From contig CAJOJB010000022.1 of assembly GCA_905234635.1 (NCBI GenBank), forward strand, positions 1 to 36,754: a stretch of DNA of 36,754 nucleotides. The letters run 5' to 3'. The DNA comes from an uncultured Eggerthellaceae bacterium (GTDB lineage: Bacteria; Actinomycetota; Coriobacteriia; Coriobacteriales; Eggerthellaceae). Below, piece by piece: positions 7,678 to 16,972 of the stretch; the stretch's first letter is position 1; each line of letters opens with the position of its first letter. The translations under genes and the position numbers were made by a program. The notes under the pieces were generated by a model. It saw nothing but the letters and a program-made list of their open reading frames with translations, searched no databases and was not told where the DNA came from.

Positions 7678-10600
7678 GTGATAGAACTTAAAGACTTACG
7701 CAAGTCATATAAAACGGGATCCTTCGAGCAAAAAGCGCTCGACGGGGTTACGCTTGCGCTGCGCGACAACGAATTCGTGGCCGTGCTCGGTCCTTCTGGT
7801 TCGGGGAAAACCACCCTGCTCAATGTACTTGGTGGCCTTGATCGCGCCGATTCGGGCGACATCGTTATCAATGGCACTTCGACGGCTCGGTATAAAAGTG
7901 CCGACTGGGACACCTATCGCAACCATCGCATAGGCTTTATTTTTCAAAGCTATAACCTTATTCCGCACCAAAGCGTGCTGGCCAACGTAGAACTTGCGCT
8001 TACGCTTGCGGGCATTGGCAAGAGCGAACGAGTAAAGCGGGCAACTGAAGCGCTTGAACGTGTTGGTCTGGGCGAACATATCAACAAAAAGCCCAACCAG
8101 CTTTCGGGCGGACAGATGCAACGTGTGGCTATTGCGCGAGCCCTGGTAAACGACCCCGACATCGTACTCGCTGACGAACCGACAGGTGCCCTAGACACGG
8201 AAACCGGCATCGCGGTTATGAACCTGCTTAAGGAAATTGCCAACGACCGCCTTGTGGTTATGGTGACGCACAACCCCGAACTTGCCGAACAATATGCCAC
8301 GCGCATCGTGCGCCTGGCAGACGGCAAGATAGTAAGCGACTCTCACCCGCTCGATTCTCTGACAGAAGAGGCAACGGGGGCAGAAAGCGCTGCGGCATCG
8401 GGGGCAGCAGGCGCAGTTGCGGCAGGGGCAACGGAAGCCGCACCCAGCAAAGCATCCGACTCTTCCCCAAAGCGGCGCGCACGGATGAACTTCCTTACGG
8501 CACTCGGGCTGTCCTTTAATAACCTTATGACAAAAAAGGGTCGTACCTTTATGACGGCCTTTGCGGGAAGCATTGGCATTATTGGTATTGCCGCGATTCT
8601 GTCGCTGTCTAACGGTGTGAACAACTATATTGCCGACACCGAAGAACGGGCACTCACAAGCTATCCGCTCACCATTACCAAATCGAGTTTCGACTTCTCG
8701 AGTTTGCTGGGGTCGAGCATGGGTGTAGAACCAAACGAAGGCGACGCAGAGGAAAAGAGCAATTTCGAAAAAGGCCTTCAAGGGCTTGCGGGTGAAAAAA
8801 CCGAAGAACCTCAAAAAGAAGAGAAAAAAGGCAACGCCATTGTGGAAGTACCCATGATGACGCAAATGTTTGCCCAGGTAAAAAACAATAACCTGAAGTT
8901 ATTCAAGACCTTCCTTGACAGCGACGAGTCGGGCATTTCGCCCTACGTGCATACCATTCAATATAGCTACAACATTATTCCGCATATTTATAAGGCGGAC
9001 ACGAGCAAAGACGTAGTACAGCTCAATCCATCCTCCTTGGGGAATTTCTTTTCGGGTGGCGTAGACTATTCATCCTTTGGCATTTCAGGCTCTGGCGCCG
9101 AGGTGTTTTCCGAAATGATGGATAATCGCGAGTTGCTCGAAAACTATATGGATGTTGTGGCGGGCAGGTGGCCTGAGAAGTATGACGAATGCGTGCTCGT
9201 GCTTTCTTCGACAGGGCGCCTCATGGACTACACCCTCTATAGCATCGGCTATTACGACCCTGATGTGATGGATGAAATGACCAAGGACGCTCTTGATGGT
9301 AAAGAGGTTACGGCGCCTGAAACAGCTCAGGATTTCACCCTTGAAAAAGCGCTTGAGCTGGAGTTTTCTGTAATACCAGCAACAAGTTTTTACCAATACA
9401 ACGCCGACCAAAACATCTGGACCGACATTTCAAACGATAAGGCCATTATGAAAAAGCGCGTCGATGAAGGCTTGCGCTTAAAGGTTGTGGGCGTGGTGCA
9501 ACCTTCCCCCGACAGCAATGCCACCACCATGCAGCAAGGAATTGCCTATACGCCCGAACTGACCGACTACCTTATGAAGGAAGCGGCCAATTCTGAAATC
9601 GTCAAACAACAACAGCAGCACCCCGACATTGACGTTTTTACAGGAAAGAGCTTTGAAGAACTGCGCGAAGACGATGACATGGGCTTTGATTTTGAATCCA
9701 TGTTTACCGTGGACGAAGAACAACTCAACAATGCCTTTTCGTTTGACACGAACGCGCTCAATGCAAGCGACATGACTTTTGACCCCAGCGCGCTTGCCAT
9801 CGATCCCAATGCGGTACAGATTGACCCTAACGCTTTGCAGGCCGACCCGAGTACCTTTGACGATGTCTTTTCTGAAGACGCCATGCGTACCATGCTGCAG
9901 GGGGCTCCGCAATTTAAGCTAGAAGATTCAGGCATAGTCGACGACGTAGAGCTCACCCCTGAACAGGAAAAGCTTCTTAACGATGCCACCACGGCACTTT
10001 CGGCCGACTTCATTGCCTGGGCAACCATTAACAGGAAAATTACCCCTGGTCAACAGCCCAATTATGGTACCCTACTCCAGGAATATCTGCAGACTGAAGG
10101 GGCTCAAAAGATTCTCGACCCCGTTATGAAAGAAGCTGGCGGCGAAATTGAAAAACGCTTCAATACCGCCATGCAAAAATACCTGACCGAACAATTCGCG
10201 CCCTACATTGCCCAGAACATGCAACAGATGATGGTCCAAGCAGGCATGCTCATGGCCAACAGCATCGCAAGTGGCATGACAAAACAGATGCAGCTTGTTA
10301 CCCAAACGCTGGGGGAATCGATTGCAACGTCTATTACAGGCGAACTGCAGCGTCAGCTTTCTGGTTTACAGGACGCCTTGGAAGGTGGCTTTAGCTTCGA
10401 TGCGGAAGCAATGGCAAACGCCATTCAGTTCAATATGTCCCAAGACGACCTGACCAGTCTGCTTACCAACCTTATGAATTCCAGCGACTTGTCCTACGAC
10501 AACAATCTGAAAAAGCTTGGTTACGCGCAGCACGACAGCCCAGAATCGGTGAGCATCTACCCCAACGACTTCGAAGCGAAAGAAGCTGTCCTCAAGATTA

Positions 10601-11112
10601 TTGATGGCTACAACGAAAAGGCTAAGGCCGCGGGCGACGAAGAATCCGCTATTCAGTACAGCGACTTTGCAGGCGTGCTTATGAGTTCGGTTACCAACAT
10701 TATCGATGCTATATCGCTGGTGCTTATTGCCTTTGTATCCATTTCCTTGGTGGTAAGTTCCATCATGATTTCTATCATTACCTATATTTCGGTTTTGGAA
10801 CGCAAAAAAGAAATTGGCATTTTGCGCGCCATGGGTGCTTCGAAGGGCAACATCGCCAACGTGTTCAACGCCGAAACCTTTATCGAGGGTCTTATTGCAG
10901 GCGTACTGGCCATCGCGGTGGTTCTGGCTGTTTCGGTACCTGTGAACAAATTTGTTGAAGCGGGCTGGAACGTGCCCCACATTATGACGCTACCCTTAGA
11001 AGCGGCGCTGGTGCTCATTGGTATTAGTGTGCTGCTCACCTTCTTGGCTGGTCTTATCCCCAGCCAGGCGGCGTCGCGGCGCGACCCTGTTGAAGCACTC
11101 CGCAGTGAATAG
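7678..11112 (+). CDS. ABC transporter, fused ATPase and FtsX/MacB-type permease
   Basis: A 1144-residue single-chain exporter half. Residues 1-220 are the ATPase: Walker [10 protein letters not shown] (38-46), Q-loop FQSYNLIP, signature [15 protein letters not shown], Walker [13 protein letters not shown] and H-loop VTHNPE. An Ala-rich linker leads to a first membrane helix near residue 300 ([21 protein letters not shown]), a very large outer domain of roughly 650 residues, and three C-terminal helices with an FtsX-type [15 protein letters not shown] loop. This MacB-like topology is used for mechanotransmission and export of peptides, lipids or antibiotics. The outer domain contains short DPxAL repeats. 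Homodimerisation is expected. The substrate is unknown; the nearby genes do not indicate it. Confidence 0.92.
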   Translation: MIELKDLRKSYKTGSFEQKALDGVTLALRDNEFVAVLGPSGSGKTTLLNVLGGLDRADSGDIVINGTSTARYKSADWDTYRNHRIGFIFQSYNLIPHQSVLANVELALTLAGIGKSERVKRATEALERVGLGEHINKKPNQLSGGQMQRVAIARALVNDPDIVLADEPTGALDTETGIAVMNLLKEIANDRLVVMVTHNPELAEQYATRIVRLADGKIVSDSHPLDSLTEEATGAESAAASGAAGAVAAGATEAAPSKASDSSPKRRARMNFLTALGLSFNNLMTKKGRTFMTAFAGSIGIIGIAAILSLSNGVNNYIADTEERALTSYPLTITKSSFDFSSLLGSSMGVEPNEGDAEEKSNFEKGLQGLAGEKTEEPQKEEKKGNAIVEVPMMTQMFAQVKNNNLKLFKTFLDSDESGISPYVHTIQYSYNIIPHIYKADTSKDVVQLNPSSLGNFFSGGVDYSSFGISGSGAEVFSEMMDNRELLENYMDVVAGRWPEKYDECVLVLSSTGRLMDYTLYSIGYYDPDVMDEMTKDALDGKEVTAPETAQDFTLEKALELEFSVIPATSFYQYNADQNIWTDISNDKAIMKKRVDEGLRLKVVGVVQPSPDSNATTMQQGIAYTPELTDYLMKEAANSEIVKQQQQHPDIDVFTGKSFEELREDDDMGFDFESMFTVDEEQLNNAFSFDTNALNASDMTFDPSALAIDPNAVQIDPNALQADPSTFDDVFSEDAMRTMLQGAPQFKLEDSGIVDDVELTPEQEKLLNDATTALSADFIAWATINRKITPGQQPNYGTLLQEYLQTEGAQKILDPVMKEAGGEIEKRFNTAMQKYLTEQFAPYIAQNMQQMMVQAGMLMANSIASGMTKQMQLVTQTLGESIATSITGELQRQLSGLQDALEGGFSFDAEAMANAIQFNMSQDDLTSLLTNLMNSSDLSYDNNLKKLGYAQHDSPESVSIYPNDFEAKEAVLKIIDGYNEKAKAAGDEESAIQYSDFAGVLMSSVTNIIDAISLVLIAFVSISLVVSSIMISIITYISVLERKKEIGILRAMGASKGNIANVFNAETFIEGLIAGVLAIAVVLAVSVPVNKFVEAGWNVPHIMTLPLEAALVLIGISVLLTFLAGLIPSQAASRRDPVEALRSE
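9777..9860 (+). repeat. Heptad DPNAL-type repeats in the ABC exporter outer domain
   Basis: Four successive seven-residue units of the form x-x-D-P-(S/N)-(A/T)-(L/V/F), such as AIDPNAV and QIDPNAL. Units are similar in protein and partly in DNA, pointing to a short local duplication. Confidence 0.7.
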
Positions 11113-11197
11113 ACTTCGCGACGCAGTCCGTTAAGCGCGGACTCGTTAAGCGCGACCCCGTCAAAGCTCACCGTAGCAAATAAGGTATGAACTGGTC
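11113..11197. other. Convergent intergenic spacer with short direct repeat
   Basis: CGTTAAGCGCG occurs at 11129-11139 and 11144-11154. GTCCG/CGGAC could form a small hairpin at the first copy. No T-tract follows on either strand, so I do not call a terminator. Confidence 0.4.
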
Positions 11198-11867
11198 TTA
11201 GAGGCCCCGCAAGAAGCGTTCCCACCAGTCACGCGAACCCATGCCCGTTGACGCAAGCATATCGAGCATGCTGTTCTGGGCGTCGGGTGGCAGGCTTGAG
11301 TTGCTGCTGGAATCGTTCTGGATGCGCCTGCAAATCCGCCATGGCCTGCTGCATCTCGGCGATAAGGGACGCGTCGGGCCCACCTTCAGGTGCCCCCGCA
11401 AAAAAGGCACTCATGTCGGGAAGGCCTGGTATCCCTGGCAAGGCCGTTTGCGCGGTTATCCCCGGTGCATCGTCGGCACCAGGACGCGGTAAGTCAAGTT
11501 GGTAAAGCTCTTCCAGCAGGGCATCGAAGCCTTCGGGGACATTGCTCCCCCCTGCACATTCCTGGGTGTACACGCCTTCCTGAAAGACAATCTTAAGGCG
11601 CCACTGCTTGCTTCCTGGGGCCACATCGTCGGCATAGGTTTCGTCCCAGCCGAACACGCCCAATTCTGCAAGCGCATCGCGCAGGGTTTCCGCCGTCTTG
11701 CGGGGCACGGTACGCGTGAAGTCGGTCGTGAGCTGTGTGGTGGGCCCTTTTTCAACATGCAGTTCATAGACGTCGTCGTCTTGCTGTTCCATGCGGAAGA
11801 GCACGCGTCCATTCACGCGATCGGTCAAGCTAAATATCAGTTTCTGGAAAGGGGCTTTTTCACTCAT
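11198..11867 (-). CDS. Unknown protein, apparent +1 frameshift near the 3' end
   Basis: The gene starts MSEKAPFQKLIFSLTDR with its ATG 6 bases after the upstream LytR-CpsA-Psr gene. The uninterrupted frame gives 212 residues and ends at 11229 in an Arg/His-rich tail. The next frame, from about 11300 onward, instead reads LPPDAQNSMLDMLAS then a WWERFLRGL ending at 11198, which looks like a real C-terminus. One extra base near 11290-11300 would explain this. The first 110 residues form a predicted beta-rich domain with QQDDDVYELHVEKGP and a Cys near residue 114. A Pro/Gly-rich linker (GIPGLPDM) follows. I do not recognise the family. It may be a real frameshift, a sequence error, or less likely recoding. 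Confidence 0.6.
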
Positions 11868-11873
11868 AACTAC

Positions 11874-13472
11874 CTACTCGTCAGAATTGTTTGCGTAGTC
11901 CTTACCTATGACCACTAAGAAGTCTTCTGACATGATGTATTCCAAGTCGTTCTTTTCTACGTGGCCTTCGCCAAGCACGGCCACGATATCTGCCGCTTCT
12001 TCGGCGCGGTCGGGATCTTCGTACACCACCACCGTTTGGTTGTAGTTAAACGAATCTGCGTCGCCAATGTCGGACACCGTATAACCTTGGGCCTCCAGAC
12101 GTTTTTGCACCGTGGCGGCCAGGCCGTCGACGCCCGAACCGTTGCGCACGGCAATGGTTCCTGTCTTAGCCGCAAGGTCCTCACCCGACTGCCCCGACTT
12201 CCCTGCACTACCAGCATTGGCAAGTACCGTGCCTGTCAAAAAATCAATTGAACTGTCTTCCGTTGGCGGCAGACCAGAATCGACGCGTTGCATCATCTGG
12301 CTCCAATCGGGTTCGATGATACGTTCAAACCACAGTTCGTCTTCAAAGAACGATTCGGTGGGCATACTGCCTGTCCAGATATTGTTTTCGGTGTCCATAC
12401 CCTGGAAGGCCTGGGCAAGACCAACGATGTCGTTTACCTGAAGGTCGGTCTGCACCGCACCCGAAAGTGCTCCAACAGTATTGGCAATAGTGCCCACGTC
12501 AGAAGCAAGGAGCTTGTTGGCAATGGCCTGAATAACCAGGCGCTGGTTGGCTGCACGATACACGTCGCCATTGCCGTAGTCAGAATAGGCATTACGGGCA
12601 CGACACAGGATAAGAGCTTCCCAGCCACCCAGGGTCTGTACGCCCGCAGGCAGATAACCGCCCGCATCGTCATCCCAAATTTCCATGGGTACATTAACTT
12701 CGATACCGCCCAAGGCATCCACGACGTCCTGGAGACCATTCATGTCGATGAGTACAAAGTGCGAAATGCCCACACCCGCAAGCTCGCTCACGGTTGAAAT
12801 GGCCAGTTCAGGCCCACCAAAAGTGTAGGCGGCATTGAGTTTTTGCTTTCCATAACCAGGCAAGTCGACCTGAGTGTCGCGCTGCATGGAAACGAGCGTG
12901 ACCTGTTTTTCAATGGGGTCGATGCGCGCCAAGATAATAGTGTCGGTACGGTAGATGCCGTCAGTCGACATGTTTTCATTGCGGTCGATAGATTCGTCGG
13001 TGCCCAAAAGCAACATATAGAAGGGCTCCTGCGTGAGATTCGTTTCAACCAATACATCATTGACCGAAGAATCAACGCCTTCGGTAAGACGACTATTAAT
13101 CCATTGAGCGTAGCCGAAGGCTCCAATGCCAGCTAAGGCAGCCACAATAAGAAGACCAGCAAGCACCTTGGTAAACATGCCCGAACGCCTGCGTTCCTTT
13201 TGCTTGGAATTAACGTAGCGATTAGCCGCAGCATTACGAGAATAGCGATTGTCGATTTCGTTTTTCGCCAAGGTTTCGTCAGAATCTTCATGCTGCGCAT
13301 TCCGTGCCGTTTCATTCGCACGAGCGGCTAGGGCAGCTTGTGCAGCCCCCAAAGGTTCTGCCTGATCGAGCATGTCAATATAGGTGGGTTCTTCGGCATG
13401 ACGTGCTGCCTGTTCAGCTTGCGCAGCAAGGCGCGCAGGCGATGTAGTAGTGCGTTGAGGTTTCTTTGCCAT
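11874..13472 (-). CDS. LytR-CpsA-Psr family cell-envelope ligase with LytR_C domain
   Basis: A 532-residue type II membrane protein. Residues 1-110 are a cytoplasmic, Ala-rich charged tail; the membrane helix is around 120-140 (VLAGLLIVAALAGIGAFGYA). The LCP domain follows with FYMLLLGTDES, YRTDTIILARIDP, VSMQRDTQVDLPG and KLNAAYTFGG, the residues that bind the polyprenyl pyrophosphate group. The C-terminal LytR_C domain begins at IAVRNGSGVDGLA. Enzymes of this family attach teichoic acids, capsule or other glycans to peptidoglycan. I chose the ATG at 13472 over an upstream TTG because a perfect TATAAT ends 6 bases before it, placing transcription start at the A of ATG, and no ribosome binding site is present. 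Confidence 0.9.
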   Translation of the reverse strand: MAKKPQRTTTSPARLAAQAEQAARHAEEPTYIDMLDQAEPLGAAQAALAARANETARNAQHEDSDETLAKNEIDNRYSRNAAANRYVNSKQKERRRSGMFTKVLAGLLIVAALAGIGAFGYAQWINSRLTEGVDSSVNDVLVETNLTQEPFYMLLLGTDESIDRNENMSTDGIYRTDTIILARIDPIEKQVTLVSMQRDTQVDLPGYGKQKLNAAYTFGGPELAISTVSELAGVGISHFVLIDMNGLQDVVDALGGIEVNVPMEIWDDDAGGYLPAGVQTLGGWEALILCRARNAYSDYGNGDVYRAANQRLVIQAIANKLLASDVGTIANTVGALSGAVQTDLQVNDIVGLAQAFQGMDTENNIWTGSMPTESFFEDELWFERIIEPDWSQMMQRVDSGLPPTEDSSIDFLTGTVLANAGSAGKSGQSGEDLAAKTGTIAVRNGSGVDGLAATVQKRLEAQGYTVSDIGDADSFNYNQTVVVYEDPDRAEEAADIVAVLGEGHVEKNDLEYIMSEDFLVVIGKDYANNSDE

Positions 13473-13478
13473 ACGCCA

Positions 13479-13484
13479 ATTATA
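13479..13484 (-). promoter_or_regulatory. -10 element implying a leaderless transcript
   Basis: TATAAT, then six bases, then ATG. Initiation about 7 bases after the hexamer coincides with the start codon. A TTGCGT 15 bases upstream is an imperfect -35. Confidence 0.6.
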
Positions 13485-13511
13485 CCGTAGCTGCTCTTCA
13501 CGCAAGATTCT

Positions 13512-13546
13512 TGTGACCAAACATCACATGCTGTTTTACGGTCACA
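13512..13546. promoter_or_regulatory. Inverted repeat upstream of the LCP-protein promoter
   Basis: TGTGACC and GGTCACA form a perfect 7-bp dyad separated by 21 bases. It could be an operator or a weak terminator for the preceding gene; there is no T-tract. The arm spacing is too wide for a classical CRP site. Confidence 0.35.
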
Positions 13547-13576
13547 CGTTTACGCCACAAGGGCAATCGTAACGAA

Positions 13577-15748
13577 TTAAAGCTTCAGGCGTTCTGCCAT
13601 ATAGTCACTCGCCGCTATGTCAATGGCGTCGTCGAGGGCGACCAAATTCGCTGGCAAACCTTTGCGCTCCAAGGCACGAGCCAAAATCCAATCGGCAAGT
13701 TCAGGGCTTTTTGCTAACACGGGCCCATGGACATAGGTGCCAACTACGTTCTTATACAGAATACCTTCGGTCGCATCGCCTTCATTGTTACCGATGCCTT
13801 TCAGCACGGTGCCAAATGGCTTAAGCCCATCTTCCAGAACGGTTACCCCCGCGTGGTTTTCAAAACCAATAACGGGACGTGCGGCCAATTCGGTCTGCAC
13901 CGCAATGTTACCGACGATCCTTTCATGTTTGCCGTCGGCACGACCGCTCGTCATACCTATGACACCCAAACCTTCAAGTTCGTTTTCATCGATATGCCAG
14001 GTAGTGCCCAGAATTTGCAGACCCCCATCAATGGCAAGCACCACGCCATTGTCTTCTACATACTGCGCAAAGCTTTCCCTATAGGGAAGCAATTCTTCAT
14101 ACGCAAGACGTTGCTGGCGATCGAAGCCGTCTCCCAATACAACGATATCGACCTCTGAAAAATCGGGCGCTTCCCCACTTACGACAGTTTGTACATGCAC
14201 GGGAATGCCACGCCATTCACAGCGCTTGGCCAGCACGGAAACATTTCCTGCGTCCCCACCCTGGTCGAGCAGGTCGGGGAACAGGTGCATAATGCGGACG
14301 GGATTGCCTTCGACCATGTGGCCTGCAGGGGGAACGGAAGCCTCAATTGGTTCTTCGAGGGGCTTGGATGCTTCAATGGCCTGAGGCGCAACAGACACTT
14401 CAGCCATTTTTACGCATTCTGCACGCACGACAGGCAAGCTCGTATAGTTTGCGATAACAAAGACTTTGTAATCGCTCGGCAAAGCCGCAACATAACGCAT
14501 GAGTTCCGTAGCGTCTTCAACAATATGCGCCGCGACGCCCGCATACTTCAAGCGAACCTGCAGGTCGTTTGCGCGCATACCGCCCACAAAGACCTTGGTA
14601 TTGGCTCGGCCGGCCAGCGCTTCAAAGTCCACGTCCCATATCCAACTTACGTCGTGGCCATCGCCTTCCATGTCGTTCACAAAAAAGCTTGCAACGACTG
14701 GTTCGGTTTCCTGAAGGACGAGTCCTAAGTTTTGATTAAAACCCGTAGGGTTCTTCGCCAGGTTCAACAGCACACTGCGCCCATGAACATCCATGTGCTC
14801 AAGACGGCCGTTATGCTGGTCGAAAGACTTCATCGTCATCTGAATAACATTGTTTGAAAGTCCAATGGAATGGCCTACGGTGTAAACCGCAAGCAAGTTG
14901 TACACCATATAGGCACCTGAATAGGGTGCCTCAATAGTGGCTATAGCGCCGCCTGCCACTGCCCGTTCATCGGACGCAGCAACCACGTCGAATTTCAAGC
15001 CACCAAGTCCAACCTCACAATTTCTCGCCATGAAACGCAGATGGGCGCGCTTGAAGTCGCATTTTGGACACGAAAAAGCTCCGAGCTGACTATAGGTACG
15101 ATACTCATATTCGAGCATGCTATCGCACTGTTGACACATTTGTGCATCAACTGCGGAACCATATAAAGAATCGAGCCCTTCGCTCACACCAAATGGAATA
15201 GAGGCATGAGGGAGTTCTCGGGCAATCTTTTCACAATGCGGATCGTCAGCATTATAAACAAGTATGGTCTGAGGTGATTGTTGTAGGGCTTCAATAATGC
15301 TTTCCTGGATACGGTCGATTTCACCAATACGATCGAGCTGGTCGGGGAACAAGTTAAGCAAAACCACGTAGCGAGACTGCAGGTGGGGCAAGATTTTTGC
15401 AAGCCACAATTCATCGCATTCAAACACGCCCCAGTCTGAGTCATGGGCAGCAAGTAAGCTGGTAGCAACACCTGAATCGAGGTTAGCGCCAGTACGATTG
15501 CAAACAACGCGTTGACCTGCGGCAACCAGGCAATCCGCGAGCATATTTGTGACGGTAGTTTTACCGTTGGTACCCACTACGCAAATACTGCCACGTTGCA
15601 GTTTGCTGGCCATGTCGGCAATGATAGAGGGCTCGATATACAGGGCCAGCTTTCCTGGAAAGTTCCCCGCGGGCCTATGAAAAACATGGCGCAAGGTGGC
15701 GCTTGACATACTGCTTGCTGCTTCAGCAACTGATTTTCGGATACCCAT
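13577..15748 (-). CDS. MurT-GatD fusion: lipid II isoglutaminyl synthase, amidotransferase Cys replaced by Asp
   Basis: A 723-residue fusion. Residues 1-440 are a MurT-type Mur ligase: P-loop VGTNGKTT (58-65), NRTGANL, and a four-Cys zinc finger (C205, C208, C227, C230) inserted as in known MurT proteins, then the C-terminal DUF1727 region. A Pro/Glu-rich linker leads to a GatD-type glutamine amidotransferase (about 480-723) with GDAGN, GFENHAG and GTYVHGPVL, which carries the catalytic His. In GatD the nucleophile sits in a (I)CGG motif; here it reads AIDGGLQ with Asp at 574 (codon GAT, 14027-14029). MurT-GatD normally amidates D-Glu of lipid II. The two are usually separate genes. The start is the ATG at 15748; longer frames collide with the divergent SPOR-protein gene. 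Confidence 0.88.
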   Translation of the reverse strand: MGIRKSVAEAASSMSSATLRHVFHRPAGNFPGKLALYIEPSIIADMASKLQRGSICVVGTNGKTTVTNMLADCLVAAGQRVVCNRTGANLDSGVATSLLAAHDSDWGVFECDELWLAKILPHLQSRYVVLLNLFPDQLDRIGEIDRIQESIIEALQQSPQTILVYNADDPHCEKIARELPHASIPFGVSEGLDSLYGSAVDAQMCQQCDSMLEYEYRTYSQLGAFSCPKCDFKRAHLRFMARNCEVGLGGLKFDVVAASDERAVAGGAIATIEAPYSGAYMVYNLLAVYTVGHSIGLSNNVIQMTMKSFDQHNGRLEHMDVHGRSVLLNLAKNPTGFNQNLGLVLQETEPVVASFFVNDMEGDGHDVSWIWDVDFEALAGRANTKVFVGGMRANDLQVRLKYAGVAAHIVEDATELMRYVAALPSDYKVFVIANYTSLPVVRAECVKMAEVSVAPQAIEASKPLEEPIEASVPPAGHMVEGNPVRIMHLFPDLLDQGGDAGNVSVLAKRCEWRGIPVHVQTVVSGEAPDFSEVDIVVLGDGFDRQQRLAYEELLPYRESFAQYVEDNGVVLAIDGGLQILGTTWHIDENELEGLGVIGMTSGRADGKHERIVGNIAVQTELAARPVIGFENHAGVTVLEDGLKPFGTVLKGIGNNEGDATEGILYKNVVGTYVHGPVLAKSPELADWILARALERKGLPANLVALDDAIDIAASDYMAERLKL

Positions 15749-15829
15749 TTCTGCTACTTTCGCCCGTAAACCATATGGAGGGAGTGCGCACAGAATATGT
15801 ACAAACTCGCACCTCCCTTTGCTCTTTTT

Positions 15830-15837
15830 AGTATAAT
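15830..15837. promoter_or_regulatory. Overlapping divergent -10 elements
   Basis: Plus-strand TATAAT (15832-15837) for the SPOR-domain gene and minus-strand TATACT (15830-15835) for the MurT-GatD gene share the same near-palindrome AGTATAATAGT. Only one polymerase could bind at a time. Confidence 0.5.
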
Positions 15838-15964
15838 AGTCCCACATTAGTGTTACGAAGAAGTAAAAGACGCTAATGAACATATATTGGAGTGTAAGGG
15901 CAGCAAAAAACGGAATACACGCTCCGCGCTTGCAGGCGCACCAGCGTGAGAAAGCAGGCAAGAT
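15838..15964 (+). other. Long 5' leader of the SPOR-domain gene with nested hairpin
   Basis: About 120 bases are transcribed before the ATG. CACGCT (15918-15923) pairs with AGCGTG (15943-15948), enclosing a GCGC/GCGC inner pair. No known riboswitch consensus was matched. Confidence 0.4.
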
Positions 15965-16891
15965 ATGGCTGATAACATCAACGAAGAAAATTTGAATGAA
16001 TGGGCTGCGGAAGCGGCAGAAGCGGGTCGCGTGAACCTCAATGACGGCACAGCGCCCAAGCGCGAAATCGTCATGCCTCCTGGTGGCGATTCCAAGGCGG
16101 CCGTATACAGTTACGGCACACAGAAAAAGAAGAAGCACACCGGTGCCATTGTGGCCGGTGTTATTGCTGCGGCTATCGCTGCTGGTGGCGCTGGTTTTGC
16201 CATTGGTGGCGGCAACCCGCTCGACGTGCTGCGGGGTGACGACGGCAGCAGTTCGGCTACCGTAAGCCTTGCAACAACCGATTCCAGCACGGCTTCTTCC
16301 AGTTCAACGGGCACTACCACAAGCTCGGCTTCAAGCTCAAGTTCCACAAGCAGCTCCAGTTCTTCGTCAAGTACGAGCAGCTCGAGCGCCAGCAGTTCAA
16401 GTGCTGCCGATTCGAGCGCCGCGAGTTCAACCGATGCTGCAAGCGAATCGAGCACCAGCGAACAGGCTGCTACCGCTGAAACGCAGGCAAGCACCGAAGG
16501 AAGCACCACCGAACAGCAGGCCACCGAACAAGCCACTACCGAACAGCAAGCGGCCCCTGCCCAGCAGGTGCAACCCGAATACAGCGATTCTGCCGATGCG
16601 GCACCCGCTTCGGGTGGCGGCTTCCATGAAGGCGACCCCTTCTGGGGCGTATGGGTTGGCGCTTTTAGTTCCAAGGCCAATGCCGAAGCCAGGCAGCAGG
16701 AAATGCGCAATCTGGGCTACCCCGACCCACGCGTTTACTGGTCGGCCGACTATACCGACCTGAACCAGGACGGCTACTGGGTAGTGGCTGCAGGTATTTA
16801 TGACAGCGAAGCCAACGCGAAGTACCACATGGACAAGGCCAAGGGTGCATATTCAGACACCTACGTGAAGTACTCCGGCAGCCATAAGTAA
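15965..16891 (+). CDS. SPOR-domain membrane protein with poly-Ser linker
   Basis: A 308-residue single-pass protein. Residues 1-45 are cytoplasmic, 46-70 form a membrane helix (GAIVAGVIAAAIAAGGAGFAIGG), and 85-215 are a long Ser/Ala/Thr/Glu low-complexity linker. Residues about 222-308 form a SPOR domain (FWGVWVGAFSSKANAEARQQ; YWVVAAGIYDSEANAKYH). SPOR domains bind glycan strands stripped of stem peptides, usually at the division septum, so a role in division or wall remodelling is likely. It is divergent from the MurT-GatD gene and is followed by a strong terminator. The poly-Ser tract uses many synonymous codons, so it is not a simple recent repeat expansion. Confidence 0.88.
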   Translation: MADNINEENLNEWAAEAAEAGRVNLNDGTAPKREIVMPPGGDSKAAVYSYGTQKKKKHTGAIVAGVIAAAIAAGGAGFAIGGGNPLDVLRGDDGSSSATVSLATTDSSTASSSSTGTTTSSASSSSSTSSSSSSSSTSSSSASSSSAADSSAASSTDAASESSTSEQAATAETQASTEGSTTEQQATEQATTEQQAAPAQQVQPEYSDSADAAPASGGGFHEGDPFWGVWVGAFSSKANAEARQQEMRNLGYPDPRVYWSADYTDLNQDGYWVVAAGIYDSEANAKYHMDKAKGAYSDTYVKYSGSHK

Positions 16892-16914
16892 GCCACAATA
16901 CATCGCACACCTAA

Positions 16915-16934
16915 GGGCCCTTCGGGGCCCTTTT
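16915..16934 (+). terminator. Intrinsic terminator after the SPOR-domain gene
   Basis: GGGCCC-TTCG-GGGCCC followed by TTTT: a six-pair GC stem with a stable tetraloop. On the other strand the AAGGGCCC arm could also serve the converging glycosylase gene. Confidence 0.92.
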
Positions 16935-16972
16935 CATGCCAGTTTGCTTCCTCAATGCGTGCAGATTTGCGC

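Noticed and set aside
11198-11420. Programmed +1 frameshift
   Set aside because: No stop codon, rare codon or slippery sequence is seen at the junction; a mutation or sequence error is simpler.
15749-16138. N-terminal extension of MurT-GatD
   Set aside because: It overlaps the divergent promoters and the SPOR-domain gene, and shows no MurT homology.
16111-16710. Minus-strand Leu/Ala/Val-rich protein
   Set aside because: It is the antisense image of the poly-Ser linker of the SPOR-domain protein.
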